From Parus major (Eukaryota; Chordata; Aves; Passeriformes; Paridae), in contig NC_031768.1 in NCBI RefSeq assembly GCF_001522545.3, forward strand, positions 88,162,431 to 88,226,430: a DNA stretch of 64,000 bases, read 5' to 3'. This document shows, in pieces, positions 1 to 14,229 of the stretch. Made by a program: the position numbers and the translations under genes. Below the pieces are notes generated by a model, which saw only the letters and a program-made list of their open reading frames with translations, searched no databases and had not been told where the DNA came from. Positions within the stretch are counted from its first letter, which is position 1; every line of letters begins with the position of its first letter.

Positions 1-3000
1 GTTTAGTGCCTTGCCTGTAGTGGATTTTCACCACTGTTATAGCTGTGCAGAGAGAGCCCCCACTGTAGACAAAAATGAAGGCGCTCTGAGGCGTGAATGG
101 GTCCTATTCATTTCCATAATGGAGTTCTAACAATAAAATCTGGCAAACATAGATTGTTTTAGTAGGAAACAGCCCTTTATTCTGGCATCTTGGCAGGGCT
201 TGGGTAGAGTCCCACCATTCTTTCCCCCTCTGGCCCTTGCTTTCAGTGTCTTGACTGAGCCTGTTTTTTCTCTTGAGGGACTTCTGTTTTTATTAATGTG
301 TTTTTGTACAGTGAGTTTAATGAAAGATGCTACTCTGGGCATCGTGGATGTTGAAGTTTTGTGTGAATTTCTCCAGTGCATATGCTGAGCAAGCATTGTG
401 AGTCAGTCTGTAGCAGATCACCTCTGTCTCTAGACAGCAGACAGGGGTCCCATTTTAATGCTGGTTCATTGGCAGATAGAATTTCTGTTTACTAATACAG
501 CAAGTGCTATTCTAGACACTTAACAATTACTTTTTCCATGACACAAGCTGTGGTTTATGATGTGACTCTAGGGTTAGATGAACAAACATTTTGTGGAATT
601 GACTCAAATTGCAGCAGGATCAGAAGTTGAAGTGAAGGAAAACCCCAAGTTGGTTAGTCACCTTAGATCATATATTTTTTTTTGCTGTGTTTGTAATCAG
701 TGAATTGAAATTGTTTTCCCTTTGATTATTTGAGCCCTTAACTAACAGTATCATTCTTGGAGTCCCCAACTCAGACAAATAACATAGTAGATTTTATAAT
801 TTTCTGCTGTATCAGGCAAATCTATATATCCACTGGACAGGATTAAATATATTTTTGCTCCCTGAGATAGATATCAGCCTTGAGAGTACACTGAAGTTCT
901 TGCTGCATGTGAGAGGAAATATATACATATTGGTATATAAGTATACACACCGAAATAGACAATGAAATATATATACTTACATTTTCATCTCCCTCATTCT
1001 TGTTCTGAAATGTGATGATTGCTACCAGAAATTAAATATCTGCTTTTCCATTCAGCATCAAGTTCTTTGAAATATGCTAGGGCATACATCTGCTCCTTGG
1101 AGCTGGCCAAACAATGGAGTGGTGAAGTTGACCCAGTTGCTTCAGTGGTGTCTGCACAATAACTGAATGAAGAATAAGTGTTGCGTGACGTTTATAAACA
1201 GGGTTTTCCTCAGTTCTCATGGTGTTGCGCGTAGTTCATGTTATAAACTACTGCAAGGATGTTATCTTTGTAACAGGCAGGTAAAACCCTTCTATGCTTC
1301 ATTTGTGTTTAGATGACACTTTCATAACTGTTCAGACTAGAAATTTCTTTTTGTTTAGACTACGTGTATTGTTTATGGATAAGTGGTTTGGATCCTTACA
1401 GTACAGATTAGAAGGTGAATTAAATGTTTCTTATTGGTATTTCAAAGTGTGGTAAGCCCATCCCATTCACTTATGTAGGTAGGTGTCAATATTTACATTC
1501 TTCTGCAGAAAGATCCTAGAATTAGATAGTGCTATATTTCTACTTTTGAAGCTCAGAGCTTCTGTAAGATTCTTCCAATTCCCAGAAGTATTCAGAAGCT
1601 GAAAGGAGATGAAATTCATGAGAATACGCATTTTCCTTTCTGACAGATGGAATATGTGTTGTTTTGAATCCCATTATTGTTGTTTTTGATAACATACACT
1701 CATTGGCAATCAATTACTGTATATTGGTCTGCATAGTGTATTCCTCAGAGTCCGGCTGACCTGTTAATCTCATTTCAAGATTGTTGGACAGCCTTCAAAA
1801 AAAAAAGTGAATTGCAAATGTCGTCACAACTTCCTAGTCTCACCATCATCTTTTCCTTTGGCCAGGTGCATAGTTCTGACTTTGAAATCTGTGTGTGATA
1901 GCTGTACCTTGGGAAAGATATAGAAGCGTTTCCGTGTTAATAGAAGACTCCAGGCTTCCTGATGATTTCACCTAAGATTCACATAGCAGCTATTTTTGTC
2001 ATTTGCTTTCACACCTGTGGATGCTCCAATATCCTTATCCTTTGGCAGGTAGATTGCTAAATGACTTGTTTTGTCTTTATCCAACAGTTGGGAGCCATTC
2101 TTTTCCAGGATTTTGCCTTAATCCTACGTCTCATGGGCATTCACTTTTCTGCTTACCAGCATTGCTTTTTACATGAAAAACAGCAAAAAAATATGGGGAG
2201 GTACAAACTTTTAAAAACAGAACCACGTTATGCTATCCTTCATAAATATAATCTTTTTATAGCCGCATCAAAGTTTCTTTCAAAGGTGGTCTTTGACTTC
2301 TTCTTGAATTGGGTTATCCATTTGCAAATATTTTTCTTGAAATCACATACTTGCCAAGATGTGGAAAGACTTTACTTAATAGGCATCCATAGGGTGCTTT
2401 CCGTTTGCATGGAAGAACAAAACAGTTTCAAACATTTCAAAGCCTCTTTGTTGCTTATGTAAAGGGAATGAGGGGTCCAGCCCTCTGAATTCCTGACTGA
2501 ATCTCATTTTGCATCTCTGCTGGCAACAAATTAGCCCATGTAATTTCTGCAGTCAAGTTCACATTCTACTCCTCACACACTTCCACTGGAGTGTTTTGTT
2601 GGGTATTTTTTTTACGATATCTACATTTTAGATCTTTGCAGAGTTAAAGCAATGTCAGCGCTCTGACTCTTGTTCGTCAAGCATTAAGCCAGGTCACAAC
2701 AGCCAGAGGTGCTGTCACTCCCTTCAGAGGGATGTTTTCACAGCAGCATTGTAAATCTCCAGTATTCAAAATACTTGCCAGTACCCAAAGAAAATGGAAT
2801 ATTGAACATCTCTGGGATACTAAGAGTAAAAACACTTGGCTTTTTTTACGCTGATATACTCCATGGGGTGCATCCAAACTGAGAGTTGGTGATTTCCCTG
2901 GTATTCTGTGGGCCAGTTTGAATAATACAGGTAAGTTAGCAAGGAACATCTCTTTAGGACAAGCAAAGCAGTGGCTGTCACACACAATGAAAGGAACTTT

Positions 3001-4490
3001 TCATTTGATATTTCTGGGCTCAAGCTGTCTGATAAGCAACTCACAGTTTGCTGTCACCATTCTCATCTCACTTGGCTATATCCTCTTGATCTGAGCACAA
3101 GTGAACCCTTGTGTTTGTCCCCGTCATCCATTGCTCATCTGTCATTTGTCCTTTCTGTGGAAATAGCCCAGCCTGGTGATTTCAGGACCAGCCTGCACTG
3201 TTAACAGTTTAAATGTAGTCTGTGAGTATTGTCTAGCTACAGAAAAGGTTTTTTAAATTCTCTAGAAGTCCCTTATATGAGTTGATTATTATGTCTAAAA
3301 TATTTAAATTCATAGAATTCTCTCCTGCATAGGCAAGGACGACCAGCTGTAGTATTTTTTTCGTTCATGTGTGCATCATTAGGGAATTTACTGGGATTTC
3401 CACATTCTAAGGCCTCTGAACATCCATCAGGTGGTTTTAAAACTTTTCTGTTCACCTGAGGTGAATTTCATGCTGTGACCACAAGGTGAAAGTTTTTTGA
3501 ACAGCTGTGTTAATTTTGGACCCGTGTGAAACAAAGCCAACTTTTCCTTGCTACAGGAAATTGCCAAATAAAATAATGGAGAGGAAATGAACTACTCTTT
3601 GAGTTTCTAGGACAATATTCTGAAGAAACATAGTAATTCCAAACAAAAAGTATTTTTTAAAAAACATCCCTCTAAGATGTAAGTTGATATTCTTTGTTTA
3701 TGTCCCATAGGGCAATCTTAGTAGCAAGCTGACTCCTCACATGGAGAAAATATATATAAAAAATACAATAAAATATCTTTCAACTAGAGGTCAGAGAAAG
3801 AGTAAGAACAATCAGATGGTTTAAAGAGATTTGGATACTACTGTGATCAAAAACAAAACTTCTCTAATTTCTCTGTAATGGCAGTATTTAGTTATGGGGG
3901 CATTCTTTAGCCTTCTGTTTTGTTTTGCGTCACGATTGTTAAAGTTTTGGTACTTAGAATATTGTAACACATTAAAATCACAGTGTTTCATATATCAAAT
4001 TGTCTATAATTTAGAAATATATTACACTTTTCACTGCATTTTGACAGTTTCACATATATCTTGTAGCAAAATAAATGCTAATTGTTTACTTGTTGCTATT
4101 ACATTTATTCTGTTGAGCAATGTACATTTCTAAATGTGGCATGTACCAGCTTACAAGTGTTAAATGTTAACTTGGATTTCCCATCTTTCAACAACGTGGA
4201 ATGGTTTTTCAAAGCTTGTCAGTGTTCAGCTGCTATCAGTGAAAAGGTCTCAATTCTTAAATTTTTGTTGAATGCAGGTAGAAGGACTTTAATCTTGAAA
4301 TGACACTAGATCTAATCTATCTAAATATAATTCTGATTGCTTTTCCATCCTCTTTGGTCATCTCACTTTTACTTTAAACACACCTATGTAAGATTACAGG
4401 CTCAGAAGACTACAACAGACCCTGTTTGGGGTGATCTGGTGCTTCCCCTGTCTTAAAAGAAAAATTAAGTGCCCTTACATCTTTATCAAC

Positions 4491-4521
4491 ATCTGTCTGT
4501 CTGTCTATCTATCTATCTATG
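4491..4521. repeat. (TCTG)n(TCTA)n microsatellite
   Basis: A compound tetranucleotide run of about three TCTG units followed by about four TCTA units, then a short G run and a T run. It is a simple sequence repeat within intronic DNA. Confidence 0.85.
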
Positions 4522-6479
4522 GGGGGTTGTTTTTTTTTTTAATAAAATACCTCTCTGAGCACTCTTCTGAAATGCTGTCTTTTTCTTACTCTCGGAAACT
4601 TTACATCTGATCTGAATCTTTCTTACTTCATCTTAAGCTCATTGTTTAACACCTTTTACTTTCACAGTCTTCCTTACACTGGACTAAAAACACTTTAGGC
4701 TTTCCTCTGTAATCTTTTTTGTTCAGGTCACTCATTAGACTTGGTTAAACTTCTATGGCCTCTTTCTACCACTCTTTTGAAATACAGGACCTAAAACTAT
4801 CCAACTTCTGCAGCTTGAGGCCATCCTCGTCCTGAGTAAAATGAGTAAATTGTTTTCTGTCTCCTGGATTTTCATCCTATTCATATATTCCTGTGCAATT
4901 TTTGGTGTAGTTCATAAATGTGGTGGTTTTGCAGCTACATGATACTGATTCATGCTCACCTTTTGAAATATTACAAACTTCAGACCCTGTTCTGTAGATG
5001 TTGCCTGGACAGCTGTTCTCCTTCCTCTGTTTGTGTGGTTGAGTAGACTTTTCTGTATTAATCTCTACTTTTGCCTGGTAAATAGCATTCTGTTTTTTCA
5101 AACCATTTCTTGGCGTTGTCAAGATTGTTTTGAGCCCTTATCATCCTTCCAACTTTGTTTTGTCTGCAGATTTAATGAATACTCCATTTCATCATCTAGA
5201 TCAAAACCCCAACCACTGTAAGCCATCAAGAAGTGCTGTTTTCAGGATTTTTTTCCTCTCAAGTTTCATCCCCAGCATACAATATTGTATTCGAGGTACT
5301 ATTTTTCTAGCTTGTTGGAAACTGAGATAGTATTGGAACTTAATGAAAATCAGAATATAACCTTTAGTATTTCTTCTCCATTCTAGCATCTCTTGTACTA
5401 GAGGCTGTCAGAGTTTTTGTGGGGCACTAGTTCTTGAGAAGTACTCCTGTCTTCTGTTATTCCTGTAATTTCTTTGAAGTTTGTTATTTGGTCCTGTATT
5501 TTTCCAGGAAGTGAAGCTGAGCTGACTGATCCAGAGTAACTCCTTGAGGTGGCAGAGTAGAACCCAAGGTTCTCTGTGAGCTCTCTGGCCCAGTGCTTCC
5601 ATGCCAGTGTGCTTTGAGGGGCTGCATATGGATCAGAAAGAAGCCAGACCTGTTGTGTGCTTTGAGGAGCTGTTTCCAGGAGGCACCTGTGCCTGAAAAC
5701 TTCATTTGTTGCTGGTTCAATCACACTGCTCAGTGAACAGTAAACTACTTTTTATATGGATTTGTATCTTAGTGGTGTTCTTCACAGTGTAACAAAGGTT
5801 GTCCTGCTTCTCCCTCTCCTTTTCCCTGGTGCCACCTCTTCCAAGAAATGCCTGCAGTTCTGGAACTGTCAAATTTTCAGTTTTTGAGCATCAAGTGCAT
5901 CATCTGATGGTTTTGGAAGCAGCATGTACTGATCTGACCTTACCTTTCTGCCTTGCCTGTCTGGCCAGAATGTTTCTGCTAATAGTTCAGTCTTAGCTCC
6001 TGCTGCAGATTCCTGTCAGTGAGGCACTGATTACCTTCCTCATGTGGTAATTCTTAAAAAATATTGTTATAAATTCTTAGCTGTTCACCTACCCTGGGTG
6101 AAACGGATTGATAAGACCTGCAGTTAATGTGTGTGGTTAGATAGTTTGACTGAAGAAACTTTATTGCCCTAGCTTTGAAAAGGCAAGTGTCAAGGTTGCA
6201 TCAGGCAGCATCTGAGGCCTTTAATTGCAGTTCTGTGCACACCTTTGAAACCCAGGAGGTGCAAAAGTAGTGCGGGCTTCAGTGTGCATTGGACCTGCTC
6301 TGTAGCTGGATTATGGCTCAGCTTTGAACAGGAGCTCTAACATGCTGTCCTTCAAGCTGATGTGGAGAACATAAGGAGATGTAGGAGCACTGCACAAAAA
6401 ACAAAACCCACCATGCTGTGTCCTTGCTAAGGAAGGCGCTGTGGTTTAGGGTTAGATTGGTGACTGCTGTTGGCTGCAT

Positions 6480-6900
6480 GCAGAGCCAGCGCTTGGTTCT
6501 TTCACCAGCTCTGCACAAATGTCAGCACAGGTTCTTGTCCCAGGCCTCTGCAGAGAGCCAGAGCCAGCTCTCCTGAGGCAGGAGGCTGCCGCCTGCCTCC
6601 AGGTCCCTACCCACACCTTCTATCCCCTGTTCGCTCCTTACGGGTGGGAAGGGTCCGTGGCTGCCTCAGGTCCAGAGGAACCTTGTGGTGTGTGGCGGCA
6701 GAACTGTGGCAGGCTGCTGTAGATAATGCTCGGCTGTGTCAGTGCAGCTGTCATTAGCACCCCGAGTGGCACGTGGGGCTCATAAAGCAAATGAGAGAAT
6801 CCACTTGCGGGATGCAGCGAGCCACATGAAAGGAGCCATTCGCTGAGTCATCTCTAGCAAGGCAGCGTGAGAGGGCAGCCTAAGCCAGCCGCAGTTACGC
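6480..6900. promoter_or_regulatory. GC-richer patch with AP-1 site, possible intronic enhancer
   Basis: This patch is richer in GC and CpG than the AT-rich intron around it. It carries an exact AP-1 consensus (TGAGTCA at 6,844-6,850). The open frames through it (for example 6,470-6,757) show no family resemblance. An enhancer is an inference from base composition and one motif; nothing stronger is visible. Confidence 0.2.
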
Positions 6901-9900
6901 TGGCTCCTTTTGCTAGCCCTAGAGGGCAGAGTTAAATTTATAGGGTGGGGTTAGTATGTGCTGTAAATGTTCCTCCTTTAAATGTGTTTCTCATTTGAAA
7001 TATAAATATTAAAGTCCTACTGAAGTTTGAGTGCGTTTGACATTCAAGAAAGGGATACTAAGCAGTGCCGTTTAAATCTTAATTTAGTTCAGTTTCTGGG
7101 CTACGAGTTAATCTTTTCTCAGAAGCTATTTATCTGAAAACTTGCTCTGGTATAAATATGTTTCTTTCTAATTTAATGTTAGATCTTTAATCTCTCATTT
7201 TAAGAATTAAGCATGTTGAAATAGCATTTGTACCAGATGAATTTGACATATTGAATTATCAGATCAAAAGAAACATGTTTAGAAGTTTCTACAGCAAGTT
7301 TGCAGAGAAGTAATTGCATTAAAAACAATAAATGAAACAAAGTATGCAATACATACACTGCTCCTAAGTTTCCCTTTCCTTCATTTTTTTCCTTTCTGTA
7401 ACAACATTAATACTTAAATTGTCCCAATTAGGCTTTAAAATTTATGCTTTAGCTAGTAAAATCTGACTCGTTTGGCTTCCCTTCATTTTGCTGCTTAAGA
7501 ACTGTCTCAAGACAGGTTTTGCTAAGCCAGTGTTAACAGATGAGCATATTATTTTAGCAACCAGAGCTTTGAAGTTGCAAAGTATTAATAAGGGAAATAA
7601 AAAAATTGTAGACAGATGCAAAAGATGCAGTAGTTGGTGACTTTTGTCAGTCAAAGAATTTCTTTTGTCTCTGAGGTTGGAACAAGTTTTTGGTTGTGTT
7701 GTTTTGGTTTTATTTTTCTTCCCTTTTTGATCCCTGTTGAGAGGATCTTCATGTTTGAAATTTCAAATTTTCCAATTTTTTTTTTTTTATGCATGTCTGT
7801 GTTTGCTTATGCTGCTCTTTCTTCCCTTTGGCTTCCACGTTTTCTTTTCGTCTGGCAAATTTGAACTTGCTTCAGCTCGGGACAGCTGGGGCAAAATGAA
7901 TCCCCACGAATAAAATTATAACAAGAAGAGCAAAGTCTGTGAATGATCCTTTGCTGTTTCCTGAGTCGTTCCAGTGTCATTAATCAGTGCTGGTGCTGTG
8001 GAGGCTTGTGGTGTGTTATGTCGCCAGCACAGCAGCTTCTCCGTCCCTTTCCCCCACCCCCTGCGTGCCTACACAGTGGGGAAAACTAGAGAGGGAAGCC
8101 ATCAATCTTCCCTGTCCTACATGTCAGCAGTGATTCTCCTGTCGACTTCCTGCTCTCTCTGCCGTGCCCACCACCTGTGTTTAGAATTAGCTCTAATGCT
8201 GCAGATCTCACTTGGCTCTTCACCTGTTCTGCCCCGAGTAAATGGCTGTTAAAATAAAGCAGAGCACCTAAATGCTATAGCATGTGAATAGTAACCACCC
8301 CTGTGGCTTGGGGGGTGATTTCTGTTGCAGCTGCTCTTGTAATACTGTGACAATTTTCTGTGACATTGTGGGGTTTGGGTCTAAAATCTCTTGCTTTTGT
8401 TTCAGCTCAGGGGGAGTTTGTGAGTCAGTCTTCTTATTATTTAGAAATTAAAACATTTATAAGATATATTATAGATGGAGGCATAAGCCTATCTTTAATC
8501 TGTTAGGCTACTGGGATAATCGTGAGCAAAGACCAAAGAAGCTGGTTAGTCCAAAGCTTTGTCCTTACTTTCAGTCACTCCAAGGATATAATTAGCAAAA
8601 GCTTCCTTGGAATTTGATTTTGAAGATGTATCTGTCTCCCCATGACTGGATAACTGAGAAGCTGACAGGCACCACCTCTGTACTTCTAGGGCAAGATTAA
8701 TGTGATCATTTAATGCTTTGTTGTGTTAAACAATAGGTCTTAGTTGGGCTCTAACCAGACACAATTTTATGTACACTTTTATGTAATTTTATAACATGCC
8801 TATGCCAAAATAAAAGGAGAGAGTGATCCTGAGAATTGTTTATCTACTGGCAGCTTTCTCCCAGCTCCTTGAATGGGTGCTACGTTTCTCTGATTTTAAA
8901 ACCCAAGAGAAATGAAAGCATAGGCATAATGTTACCTTATAATTGTAGCCTGTCTGCTGTCATTTCAAGTGTGTGATGGCAATATTTATGTGGAGTTGTA
9001 AAGAAGAGAGATTCTGAGAACTTAAGTCTTGTGAATGCTTTCACTTGATTTTATTTCTGTAACTCTTTGTAAAGGGGCAGCTGTTTTACGACTGATTTTA
9101 CTACGTATTTGAGATACAGTTTTTTCTTGACTGTACCACACAAATATGTATATTCAACAGGTAAATAAATTCTTGTGTTCAGTAGTCACAGAATTCGTAA
9201 AGCTAAACGTGAAATATATAACCAAGATACCAAGAATTGGCTGTAATATGGGATGCTTGGATCTGCATGGATCTTTTCCTTTATCAGCTTCGGTGTGTCT
9301 TCCAGTACTGACACAGCTATCTCATGAGAGGGAATGATTGTGGTTTTGACTGCTGAATTGAGGCCTTGACATTGGGACCTCTTCTTCCACACAGAGAAAA
9401 GCTCTGCTTTGATCCAAGAAAGCAGAATTGGACTTTTGGAAGCTTCTTTGGAAGTCATCTTTCCAGTTTTGCATTGAAAATGGATATGGCCCTGCTGCAG
9501 AATGGCAGGATCAGACTTTAGCCATCCTCCTCTGGGATAAGGATGTAATGCTTATTCCTGATAATTTGAGAGCATTTTGATGTTGATGTATTTTCAGTAT
9601 AAGGAGTGGCAGTTGTTTATCTCATGACAAAAGGGAGGTTAGGTGGAAGAACCCCTAAATCTTAATGGCTTTGGGGCCAGTCCTCATTCGGTAACACAAC
9701 TGAGAAATGCACTATGATGTTTAGAATTGCCATGCGGAGATCTTTTAGAGAGAAAAGAAATAGTAGATGCTAAGTCATCTGTCAGGTACTGCCAGGCATG
9801 AGGATTAACATGCAGCACTACTGATGTAGGTGAACACACCACACAGAGTTAAACATACGAACAGCAGGCTCACACTGTGCTTACTACAGATGTCTGAATG

Positions 9901-12900
9901 AGTGAGTGCCTGTGGGCTGGAGCTGCATGTCTTGTGGCTTTCACTCTGCTCCATTGGGAAGTCTTCACTCCTTTTGTTTTTATCCTTTTCCAGCTCCAGT
10001 ACTTTGGAGCACACAGCTCCCATCCCCTGACCTAACAGCTCCATTGAAGTGCATTCCAGCCCCATGATTTCATGGTACCAGGCAGAAGTCCCCTGCCACG
10101 CTGCTATGCTGCCCGCTGCTTCTCACGGAGTGAACAAACAGGGAACATAAACTCTCTCCAAAGGAGCAATGTTCTCTGTATATTTTTAGTGCAAGAAATC
10201 CAAGATTCATTTGAGAGTGTTTTGTGTGGGCTTTTTTTAATATAGACTTCTGCTAACACAATGGAATATTTCATGCCACCCTGTTTGCTGTAACTTCTCA
10301 TGCTTTATGTTGTTAAATGGAATCAAAGGAGTTAAAGATGAAAGACTTCTAGTCAACTGGTCCCTCAGCTGGGAGCCAGTATGGGTTTGTTCTTTGTAAT
10401 GGATTTGCTAATGCTTTACTCAGGTTCAGCCTAGCTCAGTTTTCATTATTGGATTTACTTATTTCTGTGAATTCTCTACTTCAGGTTAAGTAATTGCTGA
10501 GCTTAGACTGAATATAATACTGCTACTGTTTGTTTCTAACGTTTCACTTGCTATTTATTGCCCTTATACTCAACAAACCTTTTATAAGTATTTGTTTACC
10601 ATTTGAACATACAAAGCACCATTAAAGATGTCAAGCTTGCCTTCACAGGTATTCTCTTTAATGGATAGAAAACTTGGTTCTTTCTTTATATGAAACTTTG
10701 TCCATTTGACATTGTACATTGTGTGTTTTCTTTTCAACATGTAGTGTGTCACCAGATGCTAACTTACATAGTATTACAACAAACCTACCTTTCATTAGCT
10801 CATTGTTAGCCTTTGAATCTTTGGAGTTAGTACAGTATTAGAATATGCAGTTTATGCTGAGACACTGATGTCTTGTACTTTCTTGGTGAAAGACCTTCTC
10901 AAACTGCCTGTTTAAATGTCACTATTGCATTTTTATGTATTGAGTGTATTATATTCACATTAGGGGACACAGTTTTGCCAATACATCCAATATGTTCATA
11001 GTAACATTATCTACAGACTGGACGGTGATCTGAGAAGTTGAAAAGGCAGATAACGAACATGTTATGGGAAACATGGGAAGCAAGGACTGCAGCTGCAATA
11101 GATCAGAGTCTGCCCAACTTGGGGACCAGCAAAGTTTCTAGACAGACCTGTTCTTCTCAGGGTGTCAGCACTTTTTGGGTCAAGGTATTGGCACATGAGC
11201 TGACCTGTGCTGACTGCACAGAAATTCCTATGCCTTGGTATAACACAAAGTTATCCCAGAGCTGCTCCTGCACTGAAGTAGCACCAGCTTCAGGGTCCCA
11301 GGGAAAAGTAACATCAGGAGACATGTCAGGTGATGCTGTCTTTTACTAGACTGAAGTTGGAAGATGTGCAAGTTTCTGCACTATGCTTTAACTTGGTCAT
11401 CCTAACATACTTTAATTGATGTGGGTCCTTAGTGGATTTTTGGCACATGATAAAGTTCTTAGCTTTTATAACTGTGCAGGTAGAAAACAAATTTTATATG
11501 AAGTCACTGGAGTTAAGGCAGTAATAGCTTAATTAGAAATTAGTTTGAAGTATGGTTCATGAAGAGTGTTGTTAAACAGGCATTTAAATGGGTATCAGAA
11601 AGCAAGCCCATGTACCACCAAGTAGTGTGGGGAGAAGTAATGGGAAGGAGTATCAGGATTTGAGCTTAGTGAGGGGAGACATAGACATGAAAAAGGGTTA
11701 TGTGCTCTGATAAACTGTTCTGGGATCCCAGAAGGGGTAGAACACCATGTTAGTGGTCAACTATTTCCTTCCTGACTTTTTATTGTCTTGGTTAAGAAAC
11801 ATAGGAAGCAAAAGACAAATGTTATGCCTGTTAAGTACCTGTTGCATTGCCTAGCAGCTGCTCTAGGCCTGTAGTAATAGAAGTACAGCTCTGAAGTCCA
11901 GCAAATCCCAGGTTTCTATATGACTTCATCTAATTTCTACACATTGGAATGTTGAATGCCTCTTTCTCTAGGAGAACACCTGGCCCTTCTTGTTGTTAAC
12001 AGGAATCTGGCTGTGGTCCTGGTCCAGGTAGTGGGAGGTGAGTGGATTCTGTGAGTGGTGAGAAATGCTCTGATGTAGGTTCCTAGGAAAACAAGGAATC
12101 AAATGCCAAGTGAGAGACTGAGTATCGTAACTCCATTTTTGTGTAATGAAGAAAAGGGGCACATGGGTGGCAAAAGATTGGAACTCAAGGACCGGAAGCC
12201 GGAATTGCTGTTGGAAGAAGTGGTGTGCTATTCATTGCTTCAAGCACCTTGAAGCTCCTGTGCTGGATGTTCTCCAAGAGCACTTAGAAACTGACTCAAG
12301 AATGTAGTAGAAGTCAAGAAGATATTTGGGATGGGTTGAAGGGGTTTCCATCAAGACTTAAATGCGTAGGCATTTATGTGAGCAGGAGAAATTAGCATGG
12401 CAGCTAGCCCAAAGCTTCTCTCGCCTGTCAGCACAAACACTTAAACATTGGGTAAGAAAATTGTCTTGATCTGAAACACAAGTTTACTCTAAAGAAAAAA
12501 TAATTTTTCAGCAAATTTAGAAAGAAATAGTCTAGGCCTTTATGACCTATAGATCATGTTTAAAAGTAAAAAAGTCCTATTCCATTTGGAAACACTTTCT
12601 CATTAATTTTTCTCAAGTCTGAGTCAAAATTAACTGAGTCAATTTGAAGTCCTTTTTTTAATAGTTAAAAGTAATGGTACTTGGCCTTGACTTTTACTAC
12701 CATTTTGTGTGGTTTAATAGTTGTATGACTTTTTTTTCCCCCACACACATTTGTAAGAGATTCACAGAAAAGAAAACAGACTACATCAGTAAATAAATTC
12801 TTCCTGCTAAGTTATAGATGTTGCTCATAAAAGTTAGCAGGAAAAAAATCATGCAGCCACAGGCATAATGAAGTTGATGATCCTGCCACACAGCTGAGTC

Positions 12901-13919
12901 TGAGGATTTCTATTGTACAGCTTGCTGTGGTAGGGGGGACCCTAATTTATAAGTTGAGCGGTCTTGCATGCTCTTACAACTTGGCATGTAACAAGCATTT
13001 TCACATAAAACATTGCTGAGCTACTTCTGAATACGGTGGAATTCTTTGGGAAGGGCAGGGAGGTAATTGATCATATGCTGACAGCTCGGGACTCTGAGAA
13101 AATGGTCAGATGGAGGGCTGGGATGCAGGAAAACAAACTTTCTAAGATGGTAACTGTCACTTAGCCAAGCTATACATGCTTCAAGCTTTTTAATCTTTGC
13201 TCACAACCCCAGCTACTTAGTCTTTTTTTGGTTTTGTTGTTTCTCTGTGAACACTTTTCCATTGTTGACATTTTACTGCTCCTGATGCATGGACAGTATT
13301 CCAGGTGTGATTTTGAGCTATATCCATATTTCTTTGTAGGTCTCTTTTAGAAATTCTATTGCTGCCAAAATAGGGAGTTTCAGAACTTTGATGGTCCCTT
13401 TCATTATTCTTTGACCTTTGGGTCAAGAAGTAGTTTTCTTTCAGGAACTGCTCAAAATGTTCTTTGCAGCTAGAAAAATAAGACTTCAATGTTCATGGGA
13501 CTTAAGATAGAAATCTACTGGGACATTGCATGAGTTTACTGCAAAGATGTTTGAATTTCTCTACGCTGTGACCTTAAGTTTCTATATCAGAGTGGATATA
13601 GAAACTGAAGTGTGGGTATAGAAACTAAAGAGAAACATACAGCTTTGGTGCAAAAGAAGATGAAAAAAATCTACCACTTGGTTTCTGAGACCAACTTTTT
13701 GCCAGTCTTGTTTATGGCTGTATTTTTTTGCATATGCAGTCTGACAGCTTTAAATTATGGTAGTTGTCAGTCTCTCTGCTATAAGGTAGAGTATTTTAAC
13801 TGACTTACTGCAATTATCGGTTCTGAGGTCATTTATATATTAATAGACTTACAGGAGGGGAGAAGAGACAGGCATAAATGAAGCTTTATAAATGACTTTA
13901 AAATATAAAAGAATCTGGG

Positions 13920-13938
13920 AAAAAAAAAAAAAAAAAAA
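13920..13938. repeat. poly(A) tract before WARS2 exon 2
   Basis: Nineteen consecutive A residues end 33 bases before the exon 2 boundary. The short stretch between them serves as a weak polypyrimidine tract. Confidence 0.9.
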
Positions 13939-13971
13939 GTGTGTGTTAATTTTGCCAATGCTTTGTCATAG

Positions 13972-14229
13972 AACATGGCAGTGGATCGTATTTTCTCTGG
14001 TATCCAGCCAACTGGGACCCCTCATCTGGGTAACTACCTTGGAGCCATTCAGAACTGGGTGAATCTGCAGGAAAAGTGCAGCTCAGTGCTCTATAGCATT
14101 ATGGACATGCACTCTCTCACCATGCCCAAGGAGCCAGCTGTCCTGCGCCAGAACATCCTGGACACCACTGCTGCCATCCTTGCCTGTGGGATTGACCCAA
14201 AGAAGTGTTTCCTGTTTAGGCAGTCACTG
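13972..14229 (+). CDS. WARS2: WARS2 coding exon 2: N-terminal catalytic domain of mitochondrial tryptophanyl-tRNA synthetase
   Basis: Mitochondrial tryptophanyl-tRNA synthetase, a class Ic enzyme, activates tryptophan with ATP and loads it on mitochondrial tRNA(Trp) in the matrix. This exon encodes 86 residues starting N-M-A-V-D-R. The family motif F-S-G-I-Q-P-T-G follows, then the HIGH-type ATP-binding motif H-L-G-N at 14,023-14,034, then a Y-S-I-M-D-M-H-S stretch matching the human Y-S-I-V-D-L-H-S. The exon follows an AG at 13,970-13,971 and ends at CTG before a good donor (GTAAGT, 14,230), phase 0. The frame stays open past the donor to 14,352 but loses similarity there, which confirms the boundary. 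The mitochondrial presequence must come from an upstream exon not seen here. The in-frame ATG at 13,975 could start a shorter form. Identity is very secure; the exact 5' edge is slightly less so. Confidence 0.95.

Larger units (their letters stand above)
1..13971 (+). other. WARS2: WARS2 intron 1 (3' part), AT-rich
   Basis: No exon was recognised here. The open frames are short and resemble no family I know. Because the first WARS2 exon found (13,972) lacks the start of the protein, this stretch is inferred to be intron 1, with exon 1 before the window. The DNA is AT-rich except for a small GC-richer patch at about 6,480-6,900 that contains a perfect AP-1 site (TGAGTCA, 6,844-6,850) and could be an enhancer. 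A TCTG/TCTA microsatellite lies at 4,491-4,521. I see no CpG island that could serve as the WARS2 promoter. Confidence 0.6.

Noticed and set aside
2061..2462. 133-codon frame in WARS2 intron 1
   Set aside because: Considered as WARS2 exon 1 or a nested gene. It has no mitochondrial presequence character, no donor in suitable phase and no family match.
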